A DNA stretch of 30,755 nucleotides, taken from contig MLAK01000002.1 in the NCBI GenBank assembly GCA_001839685.1, forward strand, positions 227,085 through 257,839. Direction: 5' to 3'. Under the pieces are notes generated by a model. It was not told the DNA's origin, ran no database searches, and saw nothing but the letters and a program-made list of their open reading frames with translations. Below, piece by piece: positions 8,506-17,518 of this stretch (positions within the stretch are counted from its first letter, which is position 1; the number at the start of each line of letters is the position of its first letter). Both the position numbers and the translations under genes were made by a program. Source of the stretch: Tritrichomonas foetus. Lineage: Eukaryota > Parabasalia > Tritrichomonadida > Tritrichomonadidae.

Positions 8506-10662
8506 ATGGGCGTTCCTGCATTGTTTCGATGGATCCAACGAAGATACCCATTAATGATAACAAACTGTATTGAAGAAGAAATTGGCAGTGATGAAGATTA
8601 TTCGAATCAAAATCCCAATACGATTGGCGACGAAGATTTTGATTGTCTCTATTTAGACATGAATGGAATCATTCACCCATGTTTTCACTCACACGGAAAC
8701 TCGGCGCCTTTAACTGAAGCAGAAATATTCCAAAATATCGAGAATTATATCAACCGTCTTTTCAACATTGTTAGACCAAGAAAGTTACTTTTTATGGCAA
8801 TTGATGGAGTTGCACCACGCGCGAAAATGAACCAACAAAGAGCCCGGCGATATCGCTCATCCAAAGACGCGGTTTATAATCATCTACTGAAAATCGACGA
8901 AGCCAAAAAAGAAAACGATACGGAATCATTAGAAGTTCTTGAAGACCCGGAATACTTCATAAAACATGACACGAATGTGATAACACCTGGAACACAATTT
9001 ATGAATAATCTGGCCAAATATCTTCAGAAATTCATTCATAAGCAACAGCAAAATGTTCCAGCATGGAAAAACATTTCTATAATATTATCAGATGCATCTG
9101 TACCTGGTGAAGGTGAGCATAAAATTATGGATTTCATTCGAGGCCAACGCTTTGAATCAGGGTATGATCCAAACCGCCGTCATTGCATTTACGGACTTGA
9201 TGCAGATTTAATTTTTCTTGGTTTGACTTCACATGAATTATATTTTACTGTTTTAAGAGAAAAAGTATTAGAAAATGTTGATGGCTTTCAGTTTGTGAGC
9301 CTTTGGGTTCTCAGGCAATACCTTGAAAAAGATTTAAAACCGGCCGCACTTCCTTTTGATTGGAATTTTGAAAACGCAATTGACGATTTAGTTTTTCTGT
9401 GTTTTGCAATAGGAAATGACTTTTTGCCGGGTGTTCCAGGATTTAACATTCAAGCTGGAGTAATTAATGCAATAATGCTTGAATATAGTCACAGTTTACC
9501 AAAACTTGGCGGATATTTGACAAATAATGGTGTTCCAAACTTTTCCAGGCTTTGCTCGATTTTATATAAATTAAATAAATTTGAAGGCAAAGCTTTAGAC
9601 ACAATTTTACATCCTAGCGATAGTGCGATTGCTGCACAAAACTTTGTCAATGAAATTTGTGATACTGATTCTTTAACTCTTGAGGAAATGAAATATCGTG
9701 CTTTTAATCAAAAAAAGGAAAAATTTGAAAAACCCGAAATAATTCCAAACTCTGAAGAATTAAAACAGAAATATTATAAAATTAAGTTTGGTGATGATTT
9801 TAATAAAGAATCGATTGTTAAAGAATACGTAACTGGCATGTATTGGACACTCATGTATTACACACGCGGCTGTGCCTCTTGGAGTTGGTTTTATCCTTAT
9901 CATCATCCACCATGTATTTCTGATTTCTATTTAATCGAAGATTTCGTAGTCAATTTTGAACTTGGTGAACCTTTTAAGCCTTTGGTTCAACTAATGTCAG
10001 TTTTACCACCACAATCATCTCATTGTTTACCAAAGAAAATGCAATATTTAATGACAAATGATGAATCACCACTGAAAGTGTTCTATCCGACTAAATTTAA
10101 TGTTGATTTGAATGGTGGAACAACTTTATGGAAAGGATTTGTGTTGGTTCCTTTCATTGACGCCAATTTACTCTTGAATACGATTAATGAAATGAACCTC
10201 GAATTAAATGAAGATGAAATCGAAAGAAATTCTATTGGAAAAACTCTTATTTTTCCATGTGTTAATAATATGGAAAAAATCAAGATTAATGAAAATGAAT
10301 TTGAAGTTTTTGGATCACATTTTTGGGGAAAAATTTCCAAAAATGATGAAAATTCCTACTTTTTCGAATTCAAAAAAGTTTCGGCTGAACAAAATCCTTC
10401 ATTTTTACTCTTGAATATCAAAATTCCACCTTGTGTGGTCACTGTGAACCAAGATCCATTCATGCGAGGAATTGGTAAAAAAGCCAAAAACAAGCAAGCC
10501 AGATTAAAAAATACTTTCAATGCTGGAAAAGAAATTCCACTTCAAATTCCAGGATACCCGCCTGGAACTACATCCGATTACAGAATTAAAGTTGTGAATG
10601 ACAGAAAACCTGCACCCCCACCGAAGCATCATAAAAAGAAATCAAGCGCATTTTTGTTTTGA
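8506..10662 (+). CDS. XRN-family 5'-3' exoribonuclease, compact form
   Basis: This 718-residue protein begins with the family signature MGVPALFRWIQRRYP. Conserved regions follow in XRN1/XRN2 order: LYLDMNGIIHPC with Asp51, FMAIDGVAPRAKMNQQRARRYR at 96-117, SDASVPGEGEHKIMDFIR at 195-212 (acidic metal ligands and the EGEHK core), YGLDADLIFLGL at 229-240, and IGNDFLPG. CR2-type elements WFYPYHHPP and ELGEPFKPLVQLMSVLPPQS come later. It would degrade 5'-monophosphorylated RNA in mRNA decay or nuclear RNA turnover. It is shorter than XRN2/RAT1 (about 950) and much shorter than XRN1. I see no CCHC knuckle, and it ends in a basic tail rich in His and Lys (HHKKKSSAF). Cytoplasmic versus nuclear form cannot be decided. 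The intact catalytic set argues for an active enzyme. Confidence 0.95.
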   Translation: MGVPALFRWIQRRYPLMITNCIEEEIGSDEDYSNQNPNTIGDEDFDCLYLDMNGIIHPCFHSHGNSAPLTEAEIFQNIENYINRLFNIVRPRKLLFMAIDGVAPRAKMNQQRARRYRSSKDAVYNHLLKIDEAKKENDTESLEVLEDPEYFIKHDTNVITPGTQFMNNLAKYLQKFIHKQQQNVPAWKNISIILSDASVPGEGEHKIMDFIRGQRFESGYDPNRRHCIYGLDADLIFLGLTSHELYFTVLREKVLENVDGFQFVSLWVLRQYLEKDLKPAALPFDWNFENAIDDLVFLCFAIGNDFLPGVPGFNIQAGVINAIMLEYSHSLPKLGGYLTNNGVPNFSRLCSILYKLNKFEGKALDTILHPSDSAIAAQNFVNEICDTDSLTLEEMKYRAFNQKKEKFEKPEIIPNSEELKQKYYKIKFGDDFNKESIVKEYVTGMYWTLMYYTRGCASWSWFYPYHHPPCISDFYLIEDFVVNFELGEPFKPLVQLMSVLPPQSSHCLPKKMQYLMTNDESPLKVFYPTKFNVDLNGGTTLWKGFVLVPFIDANLLLNTINEMNLELNEDEIERNSIGKTLIFPCVNNMEKIKINENEFEVFGSHFWGKISKNDENSYFFEFKKVSAEQNPSFLLLNIKIPPCVVTVNQDPFMRGIGKKAKNKQARLKNTFNAGKEIPLQIPGYPPGTTSDYRIKVVNDRKPAPPPKHHKKKSSAFLF

Positions 10663-10899
10663 GTAAATATAAAAATTTCATTCATTTTTGATTTTAGCAA
10701 TTGGATAAAAATGGACTATCATAAACACGAAATGTATATAAATCATGAAGAAATAGATATGACAAAATAATTATTATACATGAGAAATATATAAAAATCA
10801 ATAAATAGATAAAAGATGAATCATAATATAAACTTTACAAATAACAAATATATATAATAAAAAGCAAACAAATGTCTAATATATTACATAAAATGAAAT
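10663..10899. other. Convergent 3' spacer
   Basis: This 237-bp, very AT-rich gap separates the 3' ends of the XRN gene (+) and the finger-protein gene (-). No gene or repeat is visible. Confidence 0.4.
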
Positions 10900-13800
10900 C
10901 TACATTGATGAATCGCTATCAAAATGTTCAACAAGACTATCAACTTCAGAAGCAGTAGCTGTTGTTGATGACGAATGTGCAGGACTAATTATGGGATTGC
11001 TACTCCCAAAAATACTCCCAAGACTTAACATATGTGGTGCCATATTATTGTAAGCATACATTATTTTTCTTGGTGAACGTGTGAAATCTGGAAGAAGATT
11101 TTGTGAATGGTTGGCTTTTAAGTCATTATTGGAAGTAAAACTGCTTGGATTGCTACTGAAACTATTATCAGAATAATATCCAATGCTATTATTTGTTGAT
11201 TCATCTTCAAATGAAGAAGAGAAAGAAAGATCACTTTCTTCTTTATGTCGGAATTTTGGTATGCTTGCGTAACGTTGTTTATTAGAAGGAAAGAGTGAGC
11301 TATTATAAAAAAGATGTGTACGATCATGATTCCCAGGATTAAGTACATTGTGACTATATGAATTACTATTGCTGGAATTGCTGTTTTTATTATTGCTGAT
11401 AGCATTATTGTTGAAATTATTTTTGATGTTATGATTAGTGCTCATGTAAGGGATATTATCAAGAGCGTCGGTGTTGATTTTCTTTATTGGACTTTGAGAA
11501 CCACTTTCTTTTTTTGGGCTACTTCTACAAGGAGGTGACATGATTCCATTTTTGTCCATTAAAGGTTTGTACTTTTTAGGCAGTTTGATAACAATTCTTT
11601 TGGCAGGACTTGAACGTGGAGATTCAGGTACACTGGAATTTGATGATTCAGGCTGAGAAAATGATTTTTGCATTTCGTATTTATGAGCCTTTGGAGGTGA
11701 TTCTTGATTAGTACCGTGGGATGTTTTTTTAGAAAGAAAATCATTAATTCTAATCACAGATCTATTCTTTTCTATATTGAGTTCTTCATGATGAATTCTT
11801 TCTTCTTTATGTTTCTTATCTTCTTCTCTTTTTGCTTTTTTAATTTCATTTTTTTCATCTTCACGCTTTCTCTCTTCCCTTCGTATCTTTTTCTCGTGAT
11901 CATGTCTTCGTCTTTCTTCACGTCGTTGGCTTTCCTTGCGATTTCTTCTATCCTTTTCTCTCCATTCTTCATCCTGCTTTTCTTCTTTTCTTCTTTTTTC
12001 TTCTCTTCTTCTTCTCTCTTCTTTCCTTCTTTCTTCTCTTCTTCTCTCTTCTTCTTTTTTTCTTTCTTCTTCCCTTCTTCTTTCTTCTTCTCTTTGTTTT
12101 CGTTCGTGACGCTTTCTCCTTCTCTCTTCTGCAATTCTTTTCTCTTCCTCTTTTATTCTCTCTTCTTCTCTGATTCGTTCTTCTTCTTTGATTCGTTCTT
12201 CTTCTNNNNNNNNNNNNNNNNNNNNNNNNNNNNNNNNNNNNNNNNNNNNNNNNNNNNNNNNNNNNNNNNNNNNNNNNNNNNNNNNNNNNNNNNNNNNNNN
12301 NNNNNNNNNNNNNNNNNNNNNNNNNNNNNNNNNNNNNNNNNNNNNNNNNNNNNNNNNNNNNNNNNNNNNNNNNNNNNNNNNNNNNNNNNNNNNNNNNNNN
12401 NNNNNNNNNNNNNNNNNNNNNNNNNNNNNNNNNNNNNNNNNNNNNNNNNNNNNNNNNNNNNNNNNNNNNNNNNNNNNNNNNNNNNNNNNNNNNNNNNNNN
12501 NNNNNNNNNNNNNNNNNNNNNNNNNNNNNNNNNNNNNNNNNNNNNNNNNNNNNNNNNNNNNNNNNNNNNNNNNNNNNNNNNNNNNNNNNNNNNNNNNNNN
12601 NNNNNNNNNNNNNNNNNNNNNNNNNNNNNNNNNNNNNNNNNNNNNNNNNNNNNNNNNNNNNNNNNNNNNNNNNNNNNNNNNNNNNNNNNNNNNNNNNNNN
12701 NNNNNNNNNNNNNNNNNNNNNNNNNNNNNNNNNNNNNNNNNNNNNNNNNNNNNNNNNNNNNNNNNNNNNNNNNNNNNNNNNNNNNNNNNNNNNNNNNNNN
12801 NNNNNNNNNNNNNNNNNNNNNNNNNNNNNNNNNNNNNNNNNNNNNNNNNNNNNNNNNNNNNNNNNNNNNNNNNNNNNNNNNNNNNNNNNNNNNNNNNNCT
12901 CTTCTTCTCTGATTCGTTCTTCTTCTTTTATTCGTTCTTCTTCTCTTTGTTTTTGTTCTTGTTGTTTTATACTATTCTCTTCTTCAATTCTTTTCTCTTC
13001 TGGAATTCTTTTCCTTTCTTCCAATCTATTTAGCTTATCTATTTGATTGGATGTGATGTCTTGATTTGCATTTTCTTCGTTTTCTCTATGACTGTCACAT
13101 TCATTGGATGATCTATTGTGTTTTGAAAATGATAAATCTCTTTCTTTTTTAATTTCTGCTTCATGATTATCATCTATCTTTGAATGTTTATGTTTTTCTA
13201 TTTTATCAATTTGTTTGGGGATCACTTCTTCATGTGAGAATCGTTTTTCAGCTGATTCTCTTGCTTGTCGAAGGTGTTCTGCAAATGATAGAGGCTCGTG
13301 TTTTACTACATCTTCAGAATGATTGGAATATTTATTTTTAGTTATTGGCGAATTTGGAATCTTATATAGCTCTTGCTCAGAATTCTTTATCATTTCTTGA
13401 AGTGATTTGGTGGGACTTTTGGATAATTGTGGTTTTGTATTTTGAGAGGATAACTTAACAGGAGATTTTGACAATTGTGACGAATTTGTTTTTTTCACAT
13501 TGTCCTGATGTTGATGTGATGATTCAGTTGTAGTTTGGTCAGATATTTTCTTATTGTGTAAATCAGAATTGTTTTTATCAACTTTAATCGGTGATTTTGG
13601 TCTAATTTGTTGATTACTAGAAATATTTTGATTAGAATTTTGGTTAGTTTCTTGATTATCTGAGAGTCTTTGAGAACTTTGTTGATTATTTGAATTGATG
13701 GTTGGATTTTGGAGAATTTTCTTTCTGTTGTCATTTCTTATTGGGCTCTTTCTATTAACTAATGCTCTTTGTTCAGCTCTTTTTTCATCAATTACTTTAC

Positions 13801-14620
13801 AAAATTCATTCAATTCATTAATTGCTGATAACACATCAAAATTGAGAGAATTTTTGATATGTTCATTACTTTTTAGATGGATTTCAGAATGTTCTTTATT
13901 TTCCAAAATGATTCCACAAATTTCGCAAAATTCTTTTCCTTCAGCACCTTCTTCTTTCAGAAGTTCAGGGTTGTTTGACTGTGCTCGTGTAGTCTCGATA
14001 TATTTTATAAAATTTTTGGGTGGATCCAGGAAAATGGAACGATTATATTCTCGAAAATTAAAAGGCTTAGGTTTGATCATAGATTCATTAAATTCTGAGT
14101 AAAGCGGTTTCAAAGGCGAATTTGTTGCAGCAACAACAATTTCAACGTTTGATCCTTTTTTCACATTCTCTTCTAAATCTTCGGCAACATCAGGTGGTTC
14201 AGGAATGATTTGTTGTTGTTTTGGAAGAACTTCTTTTCTGTCAAAATCATACGAATGTGAGAAACACAAACTATGGATAGGAATTGGTCTGTTTGTAATT
14301 TCTATATTGTCGATATCGTTTTCACCAAAATCACCTTCATTTTGTGAATCTTCTGCATCTGATACCATTCTCGAGGTTTTCCGTGAATTGCTTGTTGAAT
14401 TTTGCCTACTGTTTCGAGTAGCTCTGGATTTTTCTCCTTCGATATTATGAAAAATTGACATTTGTGGCCTTTTCTGGGAAAAATCTGGAATTTCGATGAA
14501 AGGGATCAGATGTCGGTCAGTTATAGGCGGTTCATACGTTACTTGATCGAAAGGAAATTGTCGTGGTGGTGGAATATATGGAATGTCTAAACAGATGTCG
14601 ATTTTTTGTTCTTCTTCCAT
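10900..14620 (-). CDS. Large protein with DBF4-like CCHH zinc finger, CDK-type sites and E/R-rich helix (interrupted by assembly gap)
   Basis: I read one gene from the ATG at 14620 to the stop at 10900, broken by 693 Ns. The frame before the gap (about 570 codons) ends in EEERI[K/R] repeats. The same hexapeptide resumes after the gap, in a different frame only because the N count is off. Residues 232-254 form a finger C-x2-C-x12-H-x5-H (Cys232, Cys235, His248, His254), the spacing style of DBF4 motif C. Ten full CDK-type SPx[K/R] sites (e.g. SPIR, SPIK, SPVK, SPTK, SPAK, SPKK, SPRK) lie on both sides of the gap. The middle is a long charged segment likely to form a single alpha helix. The C-terminal 280 residues are Ser/Asn-rich and probably disordered. 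DBF4 is the activating subunit of the CDC7 kinase. I do not see a BRCT or clear motif M, so the identity is a hypothesis. Confidence 0.75.
12126..12960 (-). repeat. 18-bp coding tandem repeat (EEERI[K/R]) spanning the gap
   Basis: Copies of an 18-bp unit coding E-E-E-R-I-[K/R] flank the N run on both sides (GATTCG at 12172 and 12190 below it, 12911 above it, then degenerate copies). The array encodes a charged helix and belongs to the finger-protein gene. Confidence 0.8.
12206..12898. other. Assembly gap (693 N)
   Basis: A run of Ns sits inside the E/R-rich hexapeptide array. Both edges show the same 18-bp unit (containing GATTCGTTCTTCTTC on the plus strand), so the gap most likely hides further copies that collapsed in assembly. 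The coding frame and the repeat phase both disagree with a length of exactly 693. Confidence 0.95.
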
Positions 14621-15174
14621 ATATTCACAACTTTTCCAAAAAGGAAATTTTAAACTTTTCACATTGAAATTAAATCTTCACTTTTCACCAACAAATGAAG
14701 AAATATATATCATCTAAAAAGCCAATCTAATTAATACTATGCATGCTATATAATGTTACTACAAAGAAAAAAAACTGTTATCATTGATTTGATACATATA
14801 TTTCCTAAATGAAATTATTATTTTTTTTTAAACATACTAGATTTTTGTCATCTGTTTGCCAAAAACATCCAACTCTGTTTAAATCTGAAATCTTTCATAA
14901 ATTAAGATGTTTAGGCTCATTTTCAACTCAGTTAACTTTGATTTAATTAACTTTTCAATACTTATCAAGTCTGTCTAATTCAAAAAGTTAAACTTTTTGT
15001 GTCATGAAATGATCAACATCAAATATTTCATTCCTTCACTTTCATTCTTGAAAACGTTGAATAGAATCAATCAAGAATAATTTTTACGCATTTTTGGAGG
15101 GAATTTCCAAATTCTGGTATTTCATTAAAAAGAAGAAGAAATAGTAAAAATGAAATCAGAAAAAATTGGTTTAC
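14621..15174. other. Intergenic region upstream of the finger-protein gene
   Basis: This 554-bp AT-rich gap lies between two minus-strand genes: the start of the finger-protein gene and the 3' end of the UBA gene. I see no ORF or RNA gene. It contains a near-perfect inverted repeat, CAAAAAGTT-A-AACTTTTTG, at 14981-14999, which is two head-to-head copies of a motif also seen in other promoters here. Confidence 0.4.
14981..14999. repeat. Inverted repeat CAAAAAGTT-A-AACTTTTTG
   Basis: Two 9-bp arms are perfectly inverted around a single central A. The arm matches the CAAAAAGT motif found in other upstream regions of this window. It is about 360 bp upstream of the start at 14620. A binding site for a dimer is possible. 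Confidence 0.6.
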
Positions 15175-15978
15175 TCATTGGGAAAGTATCGCTCTTGTTT
15201 GTGCTTCATCCTTATTGCATTGTACATAAGTAGCGATAATTGTAGAGTCGTCTACACCAGTATTCTTAAGTCTATTGATTGCCTGTTTTTCAGCAGTAGT
15301 AAATTTCGCATATTCAGCCTTTGCTGTCGCTTTTTGATCTTCTGCCAATTTATTGAAATTGGCCGTACCAGCGCCAGTTTTTGGCATGGAAAGGAGTTTT
15401 TCGGTTGCTTGTTCAATGTCATATTTACTCTCACGTAGAGCGTTTTGGACCTGTTGGGCAGGAAATCCCATATCGACTAAAGTCTGGACGCTTTCGTTAA
15501 AGTTTGGAGGGTCGTTTGGATTTTGCGGAGATGCTGTTGGCTTTGTAACGTTGGAACTTGGCGGCGGGCGATTGATTGAGGATGTTCGAGATGGCATTCC
15601 AGTTGTAGATGAAGTTCTGGAAGGCATTCCTGTAGAAGAAGTTCTGGCTGGCATTCCTGCCTTAGAGCTTGAAACAGCGGCACGACCAATAGCTACATAT
15701 TTGGTTTGAGAGATTGGACCGAGCGCTTTTTGCTCAGTAGTTGAAGAATTTTCTTGAATTGAGAGCAAAATTTCGACGTATTGTTGTCCTGCAGTTCCTG
15801 GAAATTCGTTGAGTGGTGTTGTTTTGTCAAAAATGGGATTTAATCCATCGATTGAAAATGAAAATTTCTGCGTAATATGGTATACTTCTCGGAAAATATG
15901 TTCGATATCGGCAAATGTTTCTTCTCCGGAAAACTCGATTACATACTTCTTCTTCTGAGCTTTAAAAATCAGCCACAT
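15175..15978 (-). CDS. UBA-domain protein with Ser/Pro repeat linker
   Basis: This 267-residue protein begins at the ATG at 15978. Residues about 1-75 may be a small beta-grasp-like domain (MWLIFKAQKKKYVIEFSG, then a helix), possibly ubiquitin-like, but it is not recognisable as a named family. Residues 108-135 hold three tandem copies of GMPxRTSS followed by a Pro/Ser linker. Residues about 163-198 are a clear UBA domain: VQTLVDMGFPAQQVQNALRE with the MGF loop and a closing helix. The C-terminal 40 residues (about 229-267) form a second UBA/CUE-like helical unit that is less certain. UBA domains bind ubiquitin, so this may be a shuttle or adaptor in ubiquitin-dependent degradation, as in RAD23/DSK2-type proteins. 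It is divergent from the DHHC-like gene with 109 bp between starts. Confidence 0.85.
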   Translation of the reverse strand: MWLIFKAQKKKYVIEFSGEETFADIEHIFREVYHITQKFSFSIDGLNPIFDKTTPLNEFPGTAGQQYVEILLSIQENSSTTEQKALGPISQTKYVAIGRAAVSSSKAGMPARTSSTGMPSRTSSTTGMPSRTSSINRPPPSSNVTKPTASPQNPNDPPNFNESVQTLVDMGFPAQQVQNALRESKYDIEQATEKLLSMPKTGAGTANFNKLAEDQKATAKAEYAKFTTAEKQAINRLKNTGVDDSTIIATYVQCNKDEAQTRAILSQ

Positions 15979-15986
15979 TTTCTAAT

Positions 15987-15991
15987 AATGA
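15987..15991 (-). promoter_or_regulatory. TCATT initiator-like motif of the UBA gene
   Basis: On the minus strand TCATT puts +1 at 15989, about 11 nt before the ATG at 15978. This matches the usual spacing of the trichomonad Inr. It is inferred from motif and position. Confidence 0.5.
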
Positions 15992-16087
15992 CGAATTTGT
16001 CAGAAGTATATTTATTTGAATTACGTGAAATAAAATTCACCAAAACCGAATATTTTATCGATAGGATTTTCCACTCAGAAGACTAGG

Positions 16088-17203
16088 ATGGAAATTTCAA
16101 AGAATGTGGTTATATTAAATTCTTGGAAATATCAAACGAAAGCTAAAAACAAAATAATGAATAATCCAACAAAGTTCGTAGCTTATCATCTCCTTTTTCT
16201 GGCTATTCTTATGATTCAAGATACACATGTTTCAGATTCGTTCTCTGGTGACAAACCGTGGGGATATTATATTTGTCTTACAATAATGTTTGGATCCCTT
16301 TCTCTTTTTGGTTGTGTTATGGTAAATCCAGGTTATGTTCAAGATGATTCCGAGTATACTCCATTTCAATGCAACGCCTGCCAAAAACGAATTCCAGTTC
16401 GTGCTTTTCATTGTGAAAAATGTCAAAAATGTGTTCGAAGGCAAATACATCATTCGGAATGGGCAGATCAATGTATTGCTTTAGAAACACAGCTCAACTA
16501 TTATTTATTTTTGCTTGCAGAAACATTTTTTACAATTTCAGCTATAATTGAAGTTATATATTGTTTATTGAAACCGGATGAATTGATGAATTGGATGTTA
16601 AAACGAGGATTATTGCTTTGCACAATTCCATTCTTGGTCAAGCATTTTATTCAAGTTTTAATTTTATCAGTCCAGCATACAATGATAGTATTTACGAATG
16701 GAAATGTTTTAGAAGCTAAACATAAATATGGTATTAAATATCTAGTTCTCCAGAAAAAGTCAAGGAACCCATTCAATGCTTCATTTGACTCTAACATTGC
16801 CCAAGTTTTCGCGAGAGAAAGAAATCAAATGTGGGAAATTCCGCAATCACCTGCGTATAATGATTACATTGAAGATATTAAGCGATATCATCATATTGAA
16901 TATGTTAATGATGTTGATCCTAAAGCATATAACGACTATGTGCGAACAGCCAGAGAGTTGGCAAAAAAGCCCGCTTTTCTCACAGATTCTGGATTATACA
17001 ATCCAAATAATCCACAATTTGGAGACAGGCCACAATTTCAACCATTCTCTGAAGTTCCACCGGAAAGTGGTACACAATATAATGCAAATCAGCAATATAA
17101 TGTAAATCAGCAATATAGCGCAAACCAACAAAATAATATTTATCCAGATATTCCAGTGAATAGTGCACCGCCTCAATTTCGTGGGAACAATGCTTCTGTG
17201 TAA
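16088..17203 (+). CDS. DHHC-family (zDHHC) protein with altered catalytic motif IHHS; likely inactive acyltransferase
   Basis: This 371-residue protein has four likely membrane segments (about 29-46, 61-80, 139-162, 176-200). A cysteine-rich domain (95-129) sits between TM2 and TM3, the standard layout of protein S-palmitoyltransferases. The zinc ligands are kept: Cys95, Cys98, His108, Cys109, Cys112, Cys115 and Cys129. The catalytic DHHC reads Ile120-His-His-Ser123, so both the aspartate and the nucleophilic cysteine are gone. The following PW is EW. Ser123 is coded TCG, two changes from a Cys codon, so a single base error does not explain it. An NPG (80-82) stands where family members have DPG. 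The tail has QYNANQ-like repeats at about 323-346. I infer a pseudoenzyme or adaptor. The stop codon runs straight into a poly(A) tract. Confidence 0.9.
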   Translation: MEISKNVVILNSWKYQTKAKNKIMNNPTKFVAYHLLFLAILMIQDTHVSDSFSGDKPWGYYICLTIMFGSLSLFGCVMVNPGYVQDDSEYTPFQCNACQKRIPVRAFHCEKCQKCVRRQIHHSEWADQCIALETQLNYYLFLLAETFFTISAIIEVIYCLLKPDELMNWMLKRGLLLCTIPFLVKHFIQVLILSVQHTMIVFTNGNVLEAKHKYGIKYLVLQKKSRNPFNASFDSNIAQVFARERNQMWEIPQSPAYNDYIEDIKRYHHIEYVNDVDPKAYNDYVRTARELAKKPAFLTDSGLYNPNNPQFGDRPQFQPFSEVPPESGTQYNANQQYNVNQQYSANQQNNIYPDIPVNSAPPQFRGNNASV

Positions 17204-17224
17204 AAAAAAAAAAAAAAAAAAAAA
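17202..17224 (+). repeat. Poly(A) tract overlapping the stop codon of the DHHC-like gene
   Basis: There are 23 consecutive A residues beginning with the second base of the TAA stop (17201-17203). The UAAA formed here matches the poly(A) signal reported for Trichomonas vaginalis, which can include the stop codon. The tract could equally be a slippage-prone homopolymer or the scar of a retroposed mRNA. Confidence 0.85.
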
Positions 17225-17404
17225 TGCCGAAATAACATAAATATAATAGACTAACTGTATGATTGATAAAGTATTGATAAATAAAAATTAAACGATTTGT
17301 GATTTGTAATGCTCATTTCTTTTCGTTCAGTTAATATATTTTGAATTTTTTTCGAAAGATTTTTGTTATTATAATTTGCCACGCCTTTATAGTTAGAAAT
17401 CGAA

Positions 17405-17409
17405 TCATT
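17405..17409 (+). promoter_or_regulatory. TCATT initiator-like motif before the small ORF
   Basis: TCATT (with a second candidate TCACA at 17410-17414) lies 4-10 nt before the ATG at 17417. This is the spacing expected for a trichomonad initiator. Confidence 0.3.
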
Positions 17410-17416
17410 TCACAGA

Positions 17417-17518
17417 ATGAATGAACAATCCTCACTGCCAAATACAGAAGACAATCTAAATTGGAATTTCTTATGTGAATCTCAAACAGACTTTCAACAA
17501 GATTTCAAACAAAATTGA
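17417..17518 (+). CDS. Possible small protein, 33 residues, function unknown
   Basis: This short ORF begins MNEQSSLPNTEDNLNW and ends at TGA 17516-17518. It is rich in Gln, Asn, Asp and Ser, and its codons look less random than the flanking AT-rich DNA. Two TCAYW initiator-like motifs stand just upstream. I recognise no family. It could be a real small gene, the last exon or remnant of something else, or chance. Confidence 0.3.
   Translation: MNEQSSLPNTEDNLNWNFLCESQTDFQQDFKQN

Noticed and set aside
11704..12912. Long plus-strand frame of Phe/Ser-rich sequence crossing the N run
   Set aside because: It is the complement of the Glu/Arg-rich coding repeats on the minus strand and crosses Ns; no independent evidence of a gene.
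13495..14450. Several 60-135 codon frames opposite or offset to the finger-protein gene
   Set aside because: They overlap a clear coding frame, have low-complexity composition and show no domain.
16454..16456. Ser123 of the DHHC-like protein as a sequencing error
   Set aside because: TCG needs two substitutions to become a Cys codon, and the Asp and Pro of the motif are changed as well.
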